Part shown: positions 27,085 through 36,363 of the stretch, piece by piece
How positions within the stretch are numbered: the stretch's first letter is position 1
Layout of the letters: every line of letters starts with the position of its first letter
Source: Bradyrhizobium sp. CB1650
GTDB lineage: Bacteria; Pseudomonadota; Alphaproteobacteria; Rhizobiales; Xanthobacteraceae
Direction of reading: 5' to 3'
Assembly (NCBI RefSeq): GCF_029761915.1
Contig: NZ_CP121695.1
Location: 4,741,501 to 4,805,500, forward strand
Length of the DNA stretch: 64,000 bases
Program-made: the position numbers and the translations under genes
The notes under the pieces: model-generated
The model's input: the letters and a program-made list of their open reading frames with translations, nothing else
Database searches by the model: none
Told to the model about the DNA's origin: nothing

Positions 27085-28314
27085 CTACGACGCCGCGCGG
27101 GGCGCTTCTGCCGAGAGACGAGAAAGCAGCGACCGCGCCGTATCCGACGGCGACAGCGAATCCACGCTGACGACGGGATCGCTGCGCATCTCGCCCTTGC
27201 CGTTCGAGGTGTGCCGCATCACTGCCGACAGGCGGCGGGCGATCATGTGCGCCGTGCGGAAGTCGGTCTCCGCGAACACGACGACCACCGAGCCGTCCTT
27301 CTGGGCGGCGCCGAAATCCATCTGCCGCATCAGCCGGCCCAGGATCCGCGCGGCATCTAACTGCGCGCGGGGATTGGCCGGATCGAAGGCGAAGCGCGCG
27401 ACCGACAGGCCGCCGCCGCGGGCGAGCGTCTGCTCGACCGCCTTGGCAAAATCGCGGGCGAAGGCGTCCGGCGTGAGCAGGCCGCTGCGCGGATCGAGCC
27501 AGCCGCCGGCGTCGATCGAGCGCAGCGTGCGGCTGAGCTGCGCCTCCATCGCGTGCTGGCGGATCAAGGGCAGCGCGTTGGCCGCGATCCTGGCCGGCTC
27601 GCCCGAGATCACCTCGAGATTGGGCAGGTCGTAGTTGTGGGTTAGCTCGTGCGCGGTGACGACGACGGGCAGGTTGCGGAAGCGGCTGTCTTCGGCGAGG
27701 ACCGTGATGAACGCATCGGTAACGCGCGCGGTAAAACCTTCGGCGAGCACGACGCCGTCAATGTCGCGGGTGTTGAGATGCTTTGCAGCCGCCTCGATCG
27801 AAAGCGCACCGATCACGCCCATGCGTTCGCCGAGCGCGACCGAGAGTGCGGGATAGGCCGCGCCACGGCCGATCAGGAGCACGGTGGCATCGCGCGCGGG
27901 ATCGGACTCGGGCAGCGAAACCTTTGACGTCACCTCCGGCAGTCGGCGCAGCACCGTCGCGTGCAGCGTGCGCACGCGCAGTGCGGCGCGCAGCCGTGCG
28001 ATCAGGCGATCCGGATTGGTGCCGCGTGAGGCGAAGGGCAGGGCGTGGTGGGGGAGCGTGCCCGGCGCGTCAAGTGCGACGAACGGAATGTAGAGCGGCT
28101 GGTCCGCGATCTTCTTGGCGAGCGGTGCGATGTACGGCTCGTGCCCGCCGGACATCGCAGCGAGCACCGCGGCAGGCTGGACCTGCGCGACGGCGCGCGC
28201 GGCGCTCGCCCAGTCGCTGTCAACCACGGGGAAAAATCGGCCCTCGTCCAGCGCTGCAATGAAGGCCGGCCGCTCGGCATTGGACACAAACAGGATCGGG
28301 CCCGCCTGGGACAT
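27085..28314 (-). CDS. Degenerate GGDEF-type protein with receiver-like domains
   Basis: This 409-residue soluble protein looks like a PleD-style layout. Two receiver-like modules (about residues 5-120 and 140-250, the second with DATVLLIGRG and DGVVLAEG) are followed by a C-terminal region shaped like a diguanylate cyclase: DPRSGLLTPDAFARDF, ARILGRLMRQMDFGAAQKDG and TAHMIARRLSAVMR. The catalytic GGDEF loop is replaced by DGSVVVVFAETD, so cyclic-di-GMP synthesis is unlikely. The receiver modules lack an obvious phosphorylatable aspartate. It may be a c-di-GMP-independent scaffold. The gap to the next gene upstream is ordinary. Confidence 0.7.
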   Translation of the reverse strand: MSQAGPILFVSNAERPAFIAALDEGRFFPVVDSDWASAARAVAQVQPAAVLAAMSGGHEPYIAPLAKKIADQPLYIPFVALDAPGTLPHHALPFASRGTNPDRLIARLRAALRVRTLHATVLRRLPEVTSKVSLPESDPARDATVLLIGRGAAYPALSVALGERMGVIGALSIEAAAKHLNTRDIDGVVLAEGFTARVTDAFITVLAEDSRFRNLPVVVTAHELTHNYDLPNLEVISGEPARIAANALPLIRQHAMEAQLSRTLRSIDAGGWLDPRSGLLTPDAFARDFAKAVEQTLARGGGLSVARFAFDPANPRAQLDAARILGRLMRQMDFGAAQKDGSVVVVFAETDFRTAHMIARRLSAVMRHTSNGKGEMRSDPVVSVDSLSPSDTARSLLSRLSAEAPRAAS

Positions 28315-28397
28315 CGCAAACTCTGATCACGCAATACTGGTGCGCAATCTAGTTTGGCCGCCTTAATGCAGCGTCAACGTATCCGTCGAAAGTGCGC

Positions 28398-29900
28398 TCA
28401 GACCGGACCGGAGCGGTCGCGAAAAGCCTCGACCATCAGGGGGTTAAGTCCGAGTTCGCCGAGCGCCTCGCGGGCGCGGGCATTGTCTTGGGCGCGGCCG
28501 GCCAGCCGGTGTCCACTGAGCCGGTCGGGCAGCGCGGTCAGAAGCGCGCCCTGGCCGAGCCGGCGCGCCCATTCCTGGAGGTCATTGGAGAGGAAGCGAT
28601 AGCCGCCGACGGCCATGATTCCGGACGGTGGCGCGGTGATGCAGATGGCGCCGTTCGCCCGGTCGATCCGCGCCGCATAACCGGTGTCGACATAGTCGCG
28701 CGGCGGCTGCGCCGTCAGCGCCTCGCCGACCGGCTGCGGCGGGGCGTAGGCCGCGATCGGCACCATCGATCCGCGTAAGCCCAGCGTTCCCTTCGCCGTG
28801 AGCAGGATCTCGCCAGCGATGGGGGAGCCGGACTGCTCGCGCGGCGCGCCATGGGGCCCCGGCATCACCGGCACCGGCATGCCGTCCTCGCCGCGCCGGA
28901 CGCCGAACAGCCCGGCCTCGCCGAACAGATAGACGTCGGTGAGCGGCGCATGCGGCGCGATCCAGGCATCGCTGGCCGCCACCTGTTCCGGTGCGCGCCA
29001 CAGGCCGATGACGTTGCGCAAGCTCGGCATCCGCGCCGCGAGATCGGAATCGCCGAGGCGCAGGGCGAGCTGCGCCGGCGCAATCAGCACGTCGCAATCG
29101 TGCTCGTTGATCTGCTGCTCCAGCACCTCGCTCTCGAAGGGGTGATGCAGCGCCAGCGTGCCGCCGGACAACAGCCACACCGCGAGCGAAGCGGCGAGGC
29201 CGGCGAACGACATCGGCGTGAACGCCGCCATCACGGTCGCGCCCTGCCGGATGTCGGCTTCCAGCGACATCGCGAGGCCGCCGGCGATCAGGCTGAAATG
29301 CGGCCGCGGCACCGGCCGAAAGCCCTCCGCGGTGACGTCGAAGGAGATCATCGCCGCCTTGCGGCCGTCCTGGATGACGCTGCGCGTGGTGCCGGGCGGG
29401 CGCGCCAGCACCTCGTCGAGCGAGGCCATGCCTTCGGGCAGGTCGGTGCCGAAGCCGAAGACATGGCGGATCGAGAAGGCTTCCGCCGCGGCATGCATGG
29501 CAAGGTCCGAATGGACCACGCCATCGACCTTGCTCATGGTGACGATGGCGCGCGCCGCGGTGCGGTTGAGCGCGGCGGTCAGTTCCGCATGGCGCCAGAG
29601 CAGCGGCAGCACGGCAACGACGAGGCCGGCGCGATGAGCGGCGAGCACCGTGAGCACGAACTCGACCGTATTCGGCAACTGGATCGCGATGACGGAATTG
29701 GCCGGCATACCGGATTCGACGAAGTGCGCCGACAGCGCCTCGATGGCGAGATCCGCTTCGGCATAGGTCAGCCGCTTCGGCTGGTGGCCGGTCACGCGCA
29801 TCTTGTTCAGGGGGTCGAGCAGCGCCGGCGCGTGTGGCTGACGGGACAGCGTGCGCTGAAACAGCGTGTCGAGCGTCGGCGATACGGCTGGCTGATTCAC
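28398..29900 (-). CDS. ANL-superfamily acyl-CoA synthetase-like protein, degenerate
   Basis: The fold of an AMP-forming acyl-CoA synthetase is recognisable over 500 residues: LTYAEADLAIEALSAHFVE, VIAIQLPNTVEFVLTVLAAHRAG, FTPMSFAGLAASLAVWLLSGG and LFGEAGLFG. The Ser/Thr/Gly-rich phosphate loop expected after MISFDVT is absent (EGFRPVPRPH instead), the YRTGD-type motif is replaced by DYVDTGYAARID, and the C-terminal lysine motif is missing. Normal adenylation activity is therefore doubtful. The GTG at 29900 lies four bases after the stop of the upstream binding-protein gene, so the pair is likely co-transcribed. A start nine codons earlier would overlap that gene. Confidence 0.7.
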   Translation of the reverse strand: MNQPAVSPTLDTLFQRTLSRQPHAPALLDPLNKMRVTGHQPKRLTYAEADLAIEALSAHFVESGMPANSVIAIQLPNTVEFVLTVLAAHRAGLVVAVLPLLWRHAELTAALNRTAARAIVTMSKVDGVVHSDLAMHAAAEAFSIRHVFGFGTDLPEGMASLDEVLARPPGTTRSVIQDGRKAAMISFDVTAEGFRPVPRPHFSLIAGGLAMSLEADIRQGATVMAAFTPMSFAGLAASLAVWLLSGGTLALHHPFESEVLEQQINEHDCDVLIAPAQLALRLGDSDLAARMPSLRNVIGLWRAPEQVAASDAWIAPHAPLTDVYLFGEAGLFGVRRGEDGMPVPVMPGPHGAPREQSGSPIAGEILLTAKGTLGLRGSMVPIAAYAPPQPVGEALTAQPPRDYVDTGYAARIDRANGAICITAPPSGIMAVGGYRFLSNDLQEWARRLGQGALLTALPDRLSGHRLAGRAQDNARAREALGELGLNPLMVEAFRDRSGPV

Positions 29901-29904
29901 GACG

Positions 29905-31752
29905 TCACTTCGCTTGAGACTGCGCACTCGACCACCATGTCTCCGGCAAATAGCCGGACAGCGCGGTAGCCGATGGCCGTTCTATCCGATTCCAGCGCGC
30001 GATCCATTGCTCCGATACGTTAAACAGGGGGATTGTGTAGAAGCCGGCGATCAGGGCGCGGTCGAGCGCCCGCACTGCCGACACGAAGGCCGTATGTTCA
30101 CGGGCCTCCAGCAGGGCTGCGATCATGGCGTCGACGGCCGGATTCTTGGCGCCCATGTAGTTGCGGGTGCCTGGATTGTCGGCGGCGGCGCTGCCCCAAT
30201 AGAAATATTGCTCGTTGCCGGGCGACAGCGACTGATCCCAGCGGTTCTGGATCATGTCGAATTCGAAAGCGAGACGGCGCTGGTCGAACTGCACGGGATC
30301 GACCGATCGCACGGTCGGCTCGATGCCGGCGCGCTTGAGGTCGCGCTGGAAGGCGAGCGCGATGCGCTCCTGGTCGCGCGTCGTCACCAGGATCTCGAAG
30401 GTGAAGGCAGCTTTGGTCTTGCGGCTGCGCAGCACGGTTCCGTCGAGATCGTAGCCGGCGTCCGACAGCAGCTTGAGCGCTGCGCGCAGCGTCGTGCGGT
30501 CGCGCCCCGAGCCGTCGGTAACCGGCAGGCGGTAGGTGCCCTCCATGATGTCGGACGGAACTTGCGCGGCGAACGGTTTGAGCAGCTCGCGCTCGCGCGC
30601 ATCCGCCGGACGGCCATAGGAGGAGAGGTCCGAGCCGGCAAAATAGCCGGGCACGCGCGAATAGAGCCCAAAGAAGTAGTTGCGATTCACCAGCTCGAAA
30701 TCGAACAGCAGCGTCAACGCCTGGCGCACGCGGATGTCGGCAAAGATCGGACGTCGGGTATTGAACACCAGGAATTCGGACGGCTGCGGCACGCCCGGCT
30801 TGATGGTGTCGCGGATCACCTCGCCGGTCTTGGCCGCGGGGAAATCGTAGCCGTCGTGCCAGCGCAAAGGCTCGTTCTCGACGCGGAAATCATAGAGGCC
30901 GCGCTTGAAGGCTTCGAACTGGCCGTTCGCCTCGCGGTAGTAGTCGAGCCTGACCTCGTCGAAATTGTAGAGGCCGCGATTGACCGGCAGGTCGCGGCCC
31001 CAATAGTCGGGGTTGCGGGCCAGCGTCACGCTGGTGCCGGGCTTCACCGCCGCGACCCGGTAGGGACCCGAGCCGATCGGCGGCGCCATCGTCGTCTCCT
31101 CGAAGGTCGCGACGTCGACCGCATGCTTGGGCAGGATCGGCATCAGGCCGAGGATCAGCGGCAATTCCCGGTCATTGGCGCCAGCCAGATCGAAGCGGAT
31201 CGTGAGGGGATCGCGGACTTCGGCCTTTGCTACTTTCGCATAGTAGTGGCGGTGGTTGGGGCGGCCGTGATCGCGCAGGAGCTGCCAGGAAAACTCGACG
31301 TCCTCCGCGAGCACCGGCCTGCCGTCGGAGAATCGCGCGCGGGGATCGAGGTGGAACGTGACATAAGTCCGCTCGTCGTCGGTTTCGACCGTCCTGGCCA
31401 GGAGGCCATAGAGCGTGAATGGCTCGTCATTGCCGCGCGCCAAAAGGCTCTCGACCACGTAGTTCCGCACCTGCTGCACCGCCAATCCCTTCACGATGAA
31501 GGGATTGAGGCTGTCGAAGGTGCCCAGAATGCCCCAGGTCAGCCGGCCGCCCTTGGGCGCGTCGGGGTTCGCGTAGGGCATGTGGGTGAAACCGGTTGAT
31601 AGCGCCGGCTTGCCGTGCATGGCAATGGCGTGGACTTCCTCGGCCCGCGCCGCGGCCGACGGCAGCGCAATGGCGAGGAGGAGGGCGAGGCCGCCAAGCC
31701 GGACGCCAAGGTTCTCAAGAAGGCCCTCGAGGAGGCGCGGGAACATGAACAT
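29905..31752 (-). CDS. ABC transporter peptide-binding protein, YejA-like
   Basis: This periplasmic binding protein of family 5 has about 615 residues from the ATG at 31752. The signal peptide has a hydrophobic core LGGLALLLAIALPSAAARA. The mature start HAIAMHGKPALSTGFTHMPY and the block GGRLTWGILGTFDSLNPFIV are characteristic of YejA/MppA-like oligopeptide or microcin-C-type binding proteins. Later blocks such as FSDGRPVLAEDVEFSW and YYREANGQFEAFKRGLYDFR also fit. No permease or ATPase genes adjoin it; the gene downstream is the degenerate acyl-CoA-synthetase-like gene. A TTG start 28 codons upstream is possible but would disrupt the signal peptide. Confidence 0.85.
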   Translation of the reverse strand: MFMFPRLLEGLLENLGVRLGGLALLLAIALPSAAARAEEVHAIAMHGKPALSTGFTHMPYANPDAPKGGRLTWGILGTFDSLNPFIVKGLAVQQVRNYVVESLLARGNDEPFTLYGLLARTVETDDERTYVTFHLDPRARFSDGRPVLAEDVEFSWQLLRDHGRPNHRHYYAKVAKAEVRDPLTIRFDLAGANDRELPLILGLMPILPKHAVDVATFEETTMAPPIGSGPYRVAAVKPGTSVTLARNPDYWGRDLPVNRGLYNFDEVRLDYYREANGQFEAFKRGLYDFRVENEPLRWHDGYDFPAAKTGEVIRDTIKPGVPQPSEFLVFNTRRPIFADIRVRQALTLLFDFELVNRNYFFGLYSRVPGYFAGSDLSSYGRPADARERELLKPFAAQVPSDIMEGTYRLPVTDGSGRDRTTLRAALKLLSDAGYDLDGTVLRSRKTKAAFTFEILVTTRDQERIALAFQRDLKRAGIEPTVRSVDPVQFDQRRLAFEFDMIQNRWDQSLSPGNEQYFYWGSAAADNPGTRNYMGAKNPAVDAMIAALLEAREHTAFVSAVRALDRALIAGFYTIPLFNVSEQWIARWNRIERPSATALSGYLPETWWSSAQSQAK

Positions 31753-32015
31753 CGGCACACGTTGATTCGAGAACCGGCGGGATCCGAATCCTAACACAGG
31801 GATTTTCCCCCGAAGCGCATGTGCTGTCGCAGTCAACGATAGTTGTCGGCATTGATCTTTTCGTCCGCCACGTTAAGAAGGCGGGCAATCGCGCAAGAGC
31901 GCCGGACCCGTCACTTTTCCGCCTCTATTGACGGGGAGACAGCCGCGCCCATGGCGGCCTGGTTCGGTGCTTGGGAGCGGCTCGGGCACTTCCCGTTCAG
32001 AAAGGGTTTTCCGCA

Positions 32016-32834
32016 ATGAATTTCTGTTATTTGGCCGCGTCCGTCCGGCCGCGCGGGCGACTTCTCGCCCTGTTGACGGCGACGGCATTGGTCGTTCCGT
32101 TCGCCGCAGAAGCCCAGGCCCCAGCGCCGGCCCCCGGCGCGCCCAAGGCGGCTCCCGCGCCGAAGGCTGCCCCCAAGGCTGCCCCCAAAGCGCCTGCTCC
32201 GGCTCAAGCACCTCAGGCCCAGCAGGCCCCGGCCCAGGGCGCCCCCGCGCAACAGAACGGGCAGCCCGCGGATCAGCAGATCCAGCTCATCTATGCGCCG
32301 TGGACCAAGTTCTGCCTGAAGGGCCAGGACGCCAACGCCAAGCAGGTCTGCTTCACCGGCAAGGACGGCCGCATCGAGTCGGGCCAGCCGGTCATCGCCG
32401 CCGTGATCATCGAGCCGGAAGGCGAGCCCAAGAAGATCCTGCGCGTGACGCTGCCGCTCGGCATGCAGCTCGTCCACGGCACCCGTATCATCGTGGACAA
32501 CAATCCGCCGCTGCAGAGCCCGTACGTGATCTGCTTCGCCAATGGCTGCATGTCGGACTACGAGGCGACGGCCGACCTCATCAACAACATGAAGAAGGGG
32601 CAGAACCTCGTAGTGCAGGCGATCAACGCCAACGGCGCGCCGCTGACGCTGCCGCTGCCGCTCGCCGGCGAGTTCGCGAAGGCCTATGACGGTCCGCCGA
32701 CCGATCCGAAGCAGTTCGAGGAAACCCAGAAGAAGCTCCAGGAAGAGCTGCAGAAAAAGGCTGAAGAGCAGCGCAAGAAGCTCGAGCAGCAGGGCGGAAC
32801 GCCTCCCGGCACGGCTGCAGCGGGTCAGAAGTAA
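32016..32834 (+). CDS. IalB-family invasion-associated periplasmic protein
   Basis: This 272-residue protein has a signal peptide (MNFCYLAASVRPRGRLLALL ... AAEAQ) and an Ala/Pro/Lys-rich linker of about 60 residues. The IalB-type domain follows, with APWTKFCLKGQD, KQVCFTGKDG, LRVTLPLGMQLVHGTRI, PYVICFANGCMSDYEA and GAPLTLPLPLAGEFAKAYDG. Four cysteines in the domain should form two disulfides. A Glu/Lys/Gln coiled-coil tail ends the protein. IalB promotes erythrocyte entry in Bartonella, but in rhizobia the family is a general envelope protein of unknown role. The ATG at 32016 has AAAGGG upstream. The transcript ends at the hairpin at 32857. Confidence 0.87.
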   Translation: MNFCYLAASVRPRGRLLALLTATALVVPFAAEAQAPAPAPGAPKAAPAPKAAPKAAPKAPAPAQAPQAQQAPAQGAPAQQNGQPADQQIQLIYAPWTKFCLKGQDANAKQVCFTGKDGRIESGQPVIAAVIIEPEGEPKKILRVTLPLGMQLVHGTRIIVDNNPPLQSPYVICFANGCMSDYEATADLINNMKKGQNLVVQAINANGAPLTLPLPLAGEFAKAYDGPPTDPKQFEETQKKLQEELQKKAEEQRKKLEQQGGTPPGTAAAGQK

Positions 32835-32856
32835 GCGGAGCTGGACTCCCGACACG

Positions 32857-32885
32857 AAAAAGGCGCTCGGTTCGAGCGCCTTTTT
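32857..32885. terminator. Bidirectional intrinsic terminator
   Basis: A perfect 13-bp stem starts with five A and ends with five T, enclosing a three-base loop (core AGGCGCTCG with its complement). Because of the A/T ends it works on both strands. It serves the IalB-family gene from the left and hspQ from the right. Confidence 0.9.
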
Positions 32886-32911
32886 CACTGACCGCGTGCC
32901 GGCCGCGAAAA

Positions 32912-33244
32912 TCAGTTCAGCGACGGATTTCGCGGGCGGTAGCCGCCGGCCTTGTCCTTGATGAAGATCTCGCCGACCTGGGAATGGCGGATCGGCTCGC
33001 CGGAATCATCCGGCAGGAGGTTCTGCTCCGAGACATAGGCGACGTATTCCGACTCCGCGTTCTCCGCGAGCAGGTGATAGAACGGCTGGTCCTTGTGGGG
33101 CCGTACCTCCTCGGGGATCGACAGCCACCACTCCTCGGTGTTGTTGAATTCCGGATCGATGTCGAAGATCACGCCGCGGAACGAGAAGATCCGGTGGCGC
33201 ACGACCTGTCCGATCTGGAATTTGGCGGTTCGGGCTTTAATCAT
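32912..33244 (-). CDS. hspQ: Heat shock protein HspQ
   Basis: This 110-residue protein has the HspQ/YccV signature throughout: KFQIGQVVRHRIFSFRGVIF, PEFNNTEEWWLSIPEEVRPH, QPFYHLLAEN and YVAYVSEQNLLPD. HspQ was described as a hemimethylated-DNA-binding protein, and in enterobacteria it also acts as a specificity enhancer for Lon protease. Here the C-terminus is slightly extended (GGYRPRNPSLN). The gene is monocistronic and converges on the IalB-family gene with a shared terminator. Confidence 0.92.
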   Translation of the reverse strand: MIKARTAKFQIGQVVRHRIFSFRGVIFDIDPEFNNTEEWWLSIPEEVRPHKDQPFYHLLAENAESEYVAYVSEQNLLPDDSGEPIRHSQVGEIFIKDKAGGYRPRNPSLN

Positions 33245-33350
33245 CCTTCGTCGATAGACCAGGATTGTGGCCGATGCTAGTGGCCTGATCCGGAATTAAC
33301 CTACCGGAAAGGGGCGGATAGCCCCTAAGCCTTCAGAAAACACTTCATCG

Positions 33351-34304
33351 ATGGTCGATATCCTCAATCTGGCCCTACCTTATTTTGGCCTGATCTTCGT
33401 CGGTTTTGCCTGCGGCAAGGCCAAGTCCCTGCCGGAATCGGGACTGGCCTGGATGAACTTCTTCCTGCTCTACGTTTCGCTGCCGGCGCTGCTCTTCGCG
33501 ATCATGTCGAAGACGCCGTTCTCGGAGTTGAACAATCCACCGTTCCTGGTTGCGACCACGCTGTCGACGGTCGCGGCGTTCACCATTGCACTCGTCGTCG
33601 GGAAGGTCCTCGGCCGGCTGTCGCTGCGCGAGGCGACGCTTGCCGGACTGTCCGGCGGTTACGGCAATATCGGCTATATGGGGCCGGGCCTGGCGCTCGC
33701 CGTGCTCGGGTCGAAGGCGGCAGCGCCGACTGCGCTGATCTTCTGCTGCGACAGCATCTTCCTGTTCACGATCGTGCCGTTGCTGATCGAGCTCTCCGAC
33801 CGCGAGCATCCCTCGCTGGTGCACGCGTTCGGCGTGGTGCTGAAGCAGATCGTGCTCAACCCGCTGATCATGTCGGCCTGCTTCGGCGCCGCTGTCGCGG
33901 CGCTCCATATCGAGCTGCCGGTGGCGCTCGATCGCACCATCACCTTCCTGCAGAACGCCGCAGCGCCGACCGCGCTGTTCGTGCTTGGCGTGACGGTGGC
34001 GCTCCGCCCGTTCGATCGCGTGCCCTGGGAGGTGCCGGGCGTGATCGCGGTCAAGCTGCTGATCCACCCGCTCGCGGCGTTTGTACTGATGCTGGCCTTC
34101 GGCCCGTTTGCGCAGCCCTGGGCCGCGACGGCCGTGCTGATGGCCTCGCTGCCGCCGGCGCTGAACGTGTTCGTCATTGCGCGCCAGAACGATGCCTGGA
34201 TCGAATCCGCATCCGTCGTGGTGCTGCTCGGCACCTTCACATCCGTGGTCACGCTGACCAGCGTGATGTGGTTCATCCAGACCGGGCGGCTGGTGTTTCC
34301 GTGA
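33351..34304 (+). CDS. AEC family transporter (auxin efflux carrier type)
   Basis: This 317-residue permease has about ten membrane helices in two inverted halves. Typical blocks are LALPYFGLIFVGFACGK, the conserved GGYGNIGYMGPGLAL in helix 4, AAAPTALFVLGVTVAL and FGPFAQPWAATAVLMASLP. Bacterial members export or import malonate, malate or related anions. The substrate cannot be assigned here. It is divergent from hspQ and converges on the UbiH-like gene. Confidence 0.9.
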   Translation: MVDILNLALPYFGLIFVGFACGKAKSLPESGLAWMNFFLLYVSLPALLFAIMSKTPFSELNNPPFLVATTLSTVAAFTIALVVGKVLGRLSLREATLAGLSGGYGNIGYMGPGLALAVLGSKAAAPTALIFCCDSIFLFTIVPLLIELSDREHPSLVHAFGVVLKQIVLNPLIMSACFGAAVAALHIELPVALDRTITFLQNAAAPTALFVLGVTVALRPFDRVPWEVPGVIAVKLLIHPLAAFVLMLAFGPFAQPWAATAVLMASLPPALNVFVIARQNDAWIESASVVVLLGTFTSVVTLTSVMWFIQTGRLVFP

Positions 34305-34325
34305 CAGGCCGCTAGCGCAGCCAAA

Positions 34326-35510
34326 CTACCGTCGCCACGTCGGCGTCAGCCCTTCGCGCATGGCGAAGCGTCGCAGCGCAGGGATGGCGCCGAGCAGGTG
34401 CATGCCCACGGCGCGAACCGGCTGGAGCGGCAGGAAGTCATTGAGCAGGGAGCGGTTTGCGATGTCGATCATGAACGTGCGGCTCAGGATGTCCGGCCGC
34501 CGCGCCCAGTCGTAGCGCGCCAGCACTTCGGCCGCGCCGGGGTCGCGGCGCGCCGCGATCGCCGCGCCGGCGACCTTGGCGATGTCGGCGGCATCCCTGA
34601 GGCCGAGGTTGAGGCCTTGGGCGCCGATCGGGGGAACCACATGCGCGGCTTCGCCGACCAGCGCGATGCGGTCCCGGGCAAAGGACTTTGGCCGCTCGAT
34701 CGCCAGGGGGAAAAGGTTGCGGCCGGCCTCGACCGTCATGCGCCCCAGGATGGAATGCGATTGCTTCTCGATCGCGGCGGAAAGCTCCTCGTCAGTCAGC
34801 GCGCGAAGCCGCTCGGCTTCCGTGGGAGCCGCGACCCAGACGATGCTGGAACGGTTGCCGGGCAGGGGTACGAACACGCAAGGGCCGTGTGGGGTGTGGA
34901 ACTCGGTCGAGACGTTCCTGTGCGGCCGGGCATGGGCGACGTTGAAGGTCAGCGCGGTCTGCGTCAGATCGCGCCGCGTGACTGCAATGCCGGCCGCCTC
35001 GCGGCATAGCGAATGTCGGCCGTCGGCGCCCACCACGAGCCGTGCCGTCAAAAACCGTGCGGACGCCGTGCGGACCGCCACGTCGTCCGCCTCGATGACC
35101 ACGCTCTCGGCGTCGTCGTCGAATCGCACGAGTTCGGGGAATTCGGCCGCGCGTTCTTCCAACGCCAGCATCAGCGAGCGGTTGTCGATGTTGTAGCCGA
35201 AGGCCTCGAGCCCGATTTCGTGACAGGAGAACCGGACTTCCGGCGCGCGGATCAACCGGCCGGTGTCATCGACGAGACGCATGACCTCGAGCGCGGCCGC
35301 CTTGTCCTTGCAGCGTGGCCAGACGCCGAGGGCCTCCAGCAGATCGACGGAGGCGCCAAGCAGCGCCGTCGTGCGGTTGTCGGCATAGGGCGCGCGCCGC
35401 GCCACAAGGGCGGTTCGCACGCCGGCCTCTGCCAGCGCGATCGCCGCCGCCAACCCGGCCGGTCCGCCGCCGATAACGGCCGCGTCAAATGAGACCGATG
35501 CATCTGTCAT
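34326..35510 (-). CDS. UbiH/UbiF-type FAD hydroxylase (ubiquinone synthesis)
   Basis: This 394-residue class A flavin monooxygenase has the FAD Rossmann motif GGGPAGLAAAIALAEAG near the start and the middle motif VVGADGRHSLCRE. The second FAD motif is LVGEAAHVVPPIGAQGLNLG, where the usual Gly-Asp is Gly-Glu. The PPIGAQGLNLG block is characteristic of the UbiH/UbiF/VisC family that hydroxylates ubiquinone precursors. Which ring position is modified cannot be told. The ATG at 35510 is used; a TTG three codons upstream is the other option. The gene is divergent from pcs. Confidence 0.85.
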   Translation of the reverse strand: MTDASVSFDAAVIGGGPAGLAAAIALAEAGVRTALVARRAPYADNRTTALLGASVDLLEALGVWPRCKDKAAALEVMRLVDDTGRLIRAPEVRFSCHEIGLEAFGYNIDNRSLMLALEERAAEFPELVRFDDDAESVVIEADDVAVRTASARFLTARLVVGADGRHSLCREAAGIAVTRRDLTQTALTFNVAHARPHRNVSTEFHTPHGPCVFVPLPGNRSSIVWVAAPTEAERLRALTDEELSAAIEKQSHSILGRMTVEAGRNLFPLAIERPKSFARDRIALVGEAAHVVPPIGAQGLNLGLRDAADIAKVAGAAIAARRDPGAAEVLARYDWARRPDILSRTFMIDIANRSLLNDFLPLQPVRAVGMHLLGAIPALRRFAMREGLTPTWRR

Positions 35511-35637
35511 GAAGGACAAATGACATGCCCCGCGGCAAATTCAAGTCCGCAGATTTTCCGTGATTTTGTGACGAATTGCGCGGCCGAACGCCGCAATGGC
35601 GGATGTGCAAACCGGCGTCATTCTGATAGCAGAAGCC

Positions 35638-36363
35638 ATGGACAGCCAACAGGATTCCCTGAAGCCCACGCCGGCGGTCCGCGCCGCGGCCTTCTCGGTG
35701 CACGTCTTCACCGCGTGCGGCGCGGCGCTCGCGCTGCTCGCGATGCTGGAAGCGGTGCGCGAGCATTGGGCGGCGATGTTTCAGTGGCTGGGCGTCGCGC
35801 TGATCGTCGACGCGATCGACGGGCCGATTGCGCGCAGGCTCGACGTGAAGAATGTGCAGCCGAACTGGTCAGGCGACGTGCTCGATCTCGTGTGCGACTT
35901 CGTCACCTACGTGTTCGTGCCGGCCTACGCGATCGTCGCCAGCGGCCTGCTCTTGCCGGTCGCCGCGCCGCTGCTGGGAATCGCCATCATCGTCACCAGC
36001 GCGCTTTATTTTGCCGACCTGCGCATGAAGGCCGACGATAATCATTTTCGCGGCTTCCCGGCGCTGTGGAACGCGGCGGCGTTCTACCTGTTCCTGCTGC
36101 ACTGGTCGCCGGTAGCGTCGACGCTGCTGGTCGCGGCGCTGGTCGTGCTGACGTTCGTTCCCTTCCACGTGCTGCACCCGGTCCGCGTTGTGCGGCTGCG
36201 CTGGCTGACGATGTCGCTGGTCGCGCTCTGGGCGCTGCTCGGGCTTTACACGCTGGAGATGGATTTCCGCGTCGGTCCCGTCGTCACCGTCGCGCTGTGC
36301 GCGATCGCACTCTGGATCACCTTCAGCGACGCGCTGATCCGACTCGTAAAATCCTTCGCATGA
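35638..36363 (+). CDS. pcs: Phosphatidylcholine synthase
   Basis: This 241-residue inner-membrane enzyme condenses CDP-diacylglycerol with choline to make phosphatidylcholine, a pathway typical of rhizobia. It has six to eight hydrophobic helices and the CDP-alcohol phosphotransferase motif D-G-x2-A-R-x8+-G-x3-D-x3-D, visible as DGPIARRLD ... WSGDVLDLVCD. The blocks SVHVFTACGA and FHVLHPVRVVRLR are characteristic of Pcs. The ATG at 35638 gives the usual family length; an earlier ATG at 35596 would add 14 residues. The stop overlaps the start of the TerC-family gene. Confidence 0.93.
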   Translation: MDSQQDSLKPTPAVRAAAFSVHVFTACGAALALLAMLEAVREHWAAMFQWLGVALIVDAIDGPIARRLDVKNVQPNWSGDVLDLVCDFVTYVFVPAYAIVASGLLLPVAAPLLGIAIIVTSALYFADLRMKADDNHFRGFPALWNAAAFYLFLLHWSPVASTLLVAALVVLTFVPFHVLHPVRVVRLRWLTMSLVALWALLGLYTLEMDFRVGPVVTVALCAIALWITFSDALIRLVKSFA

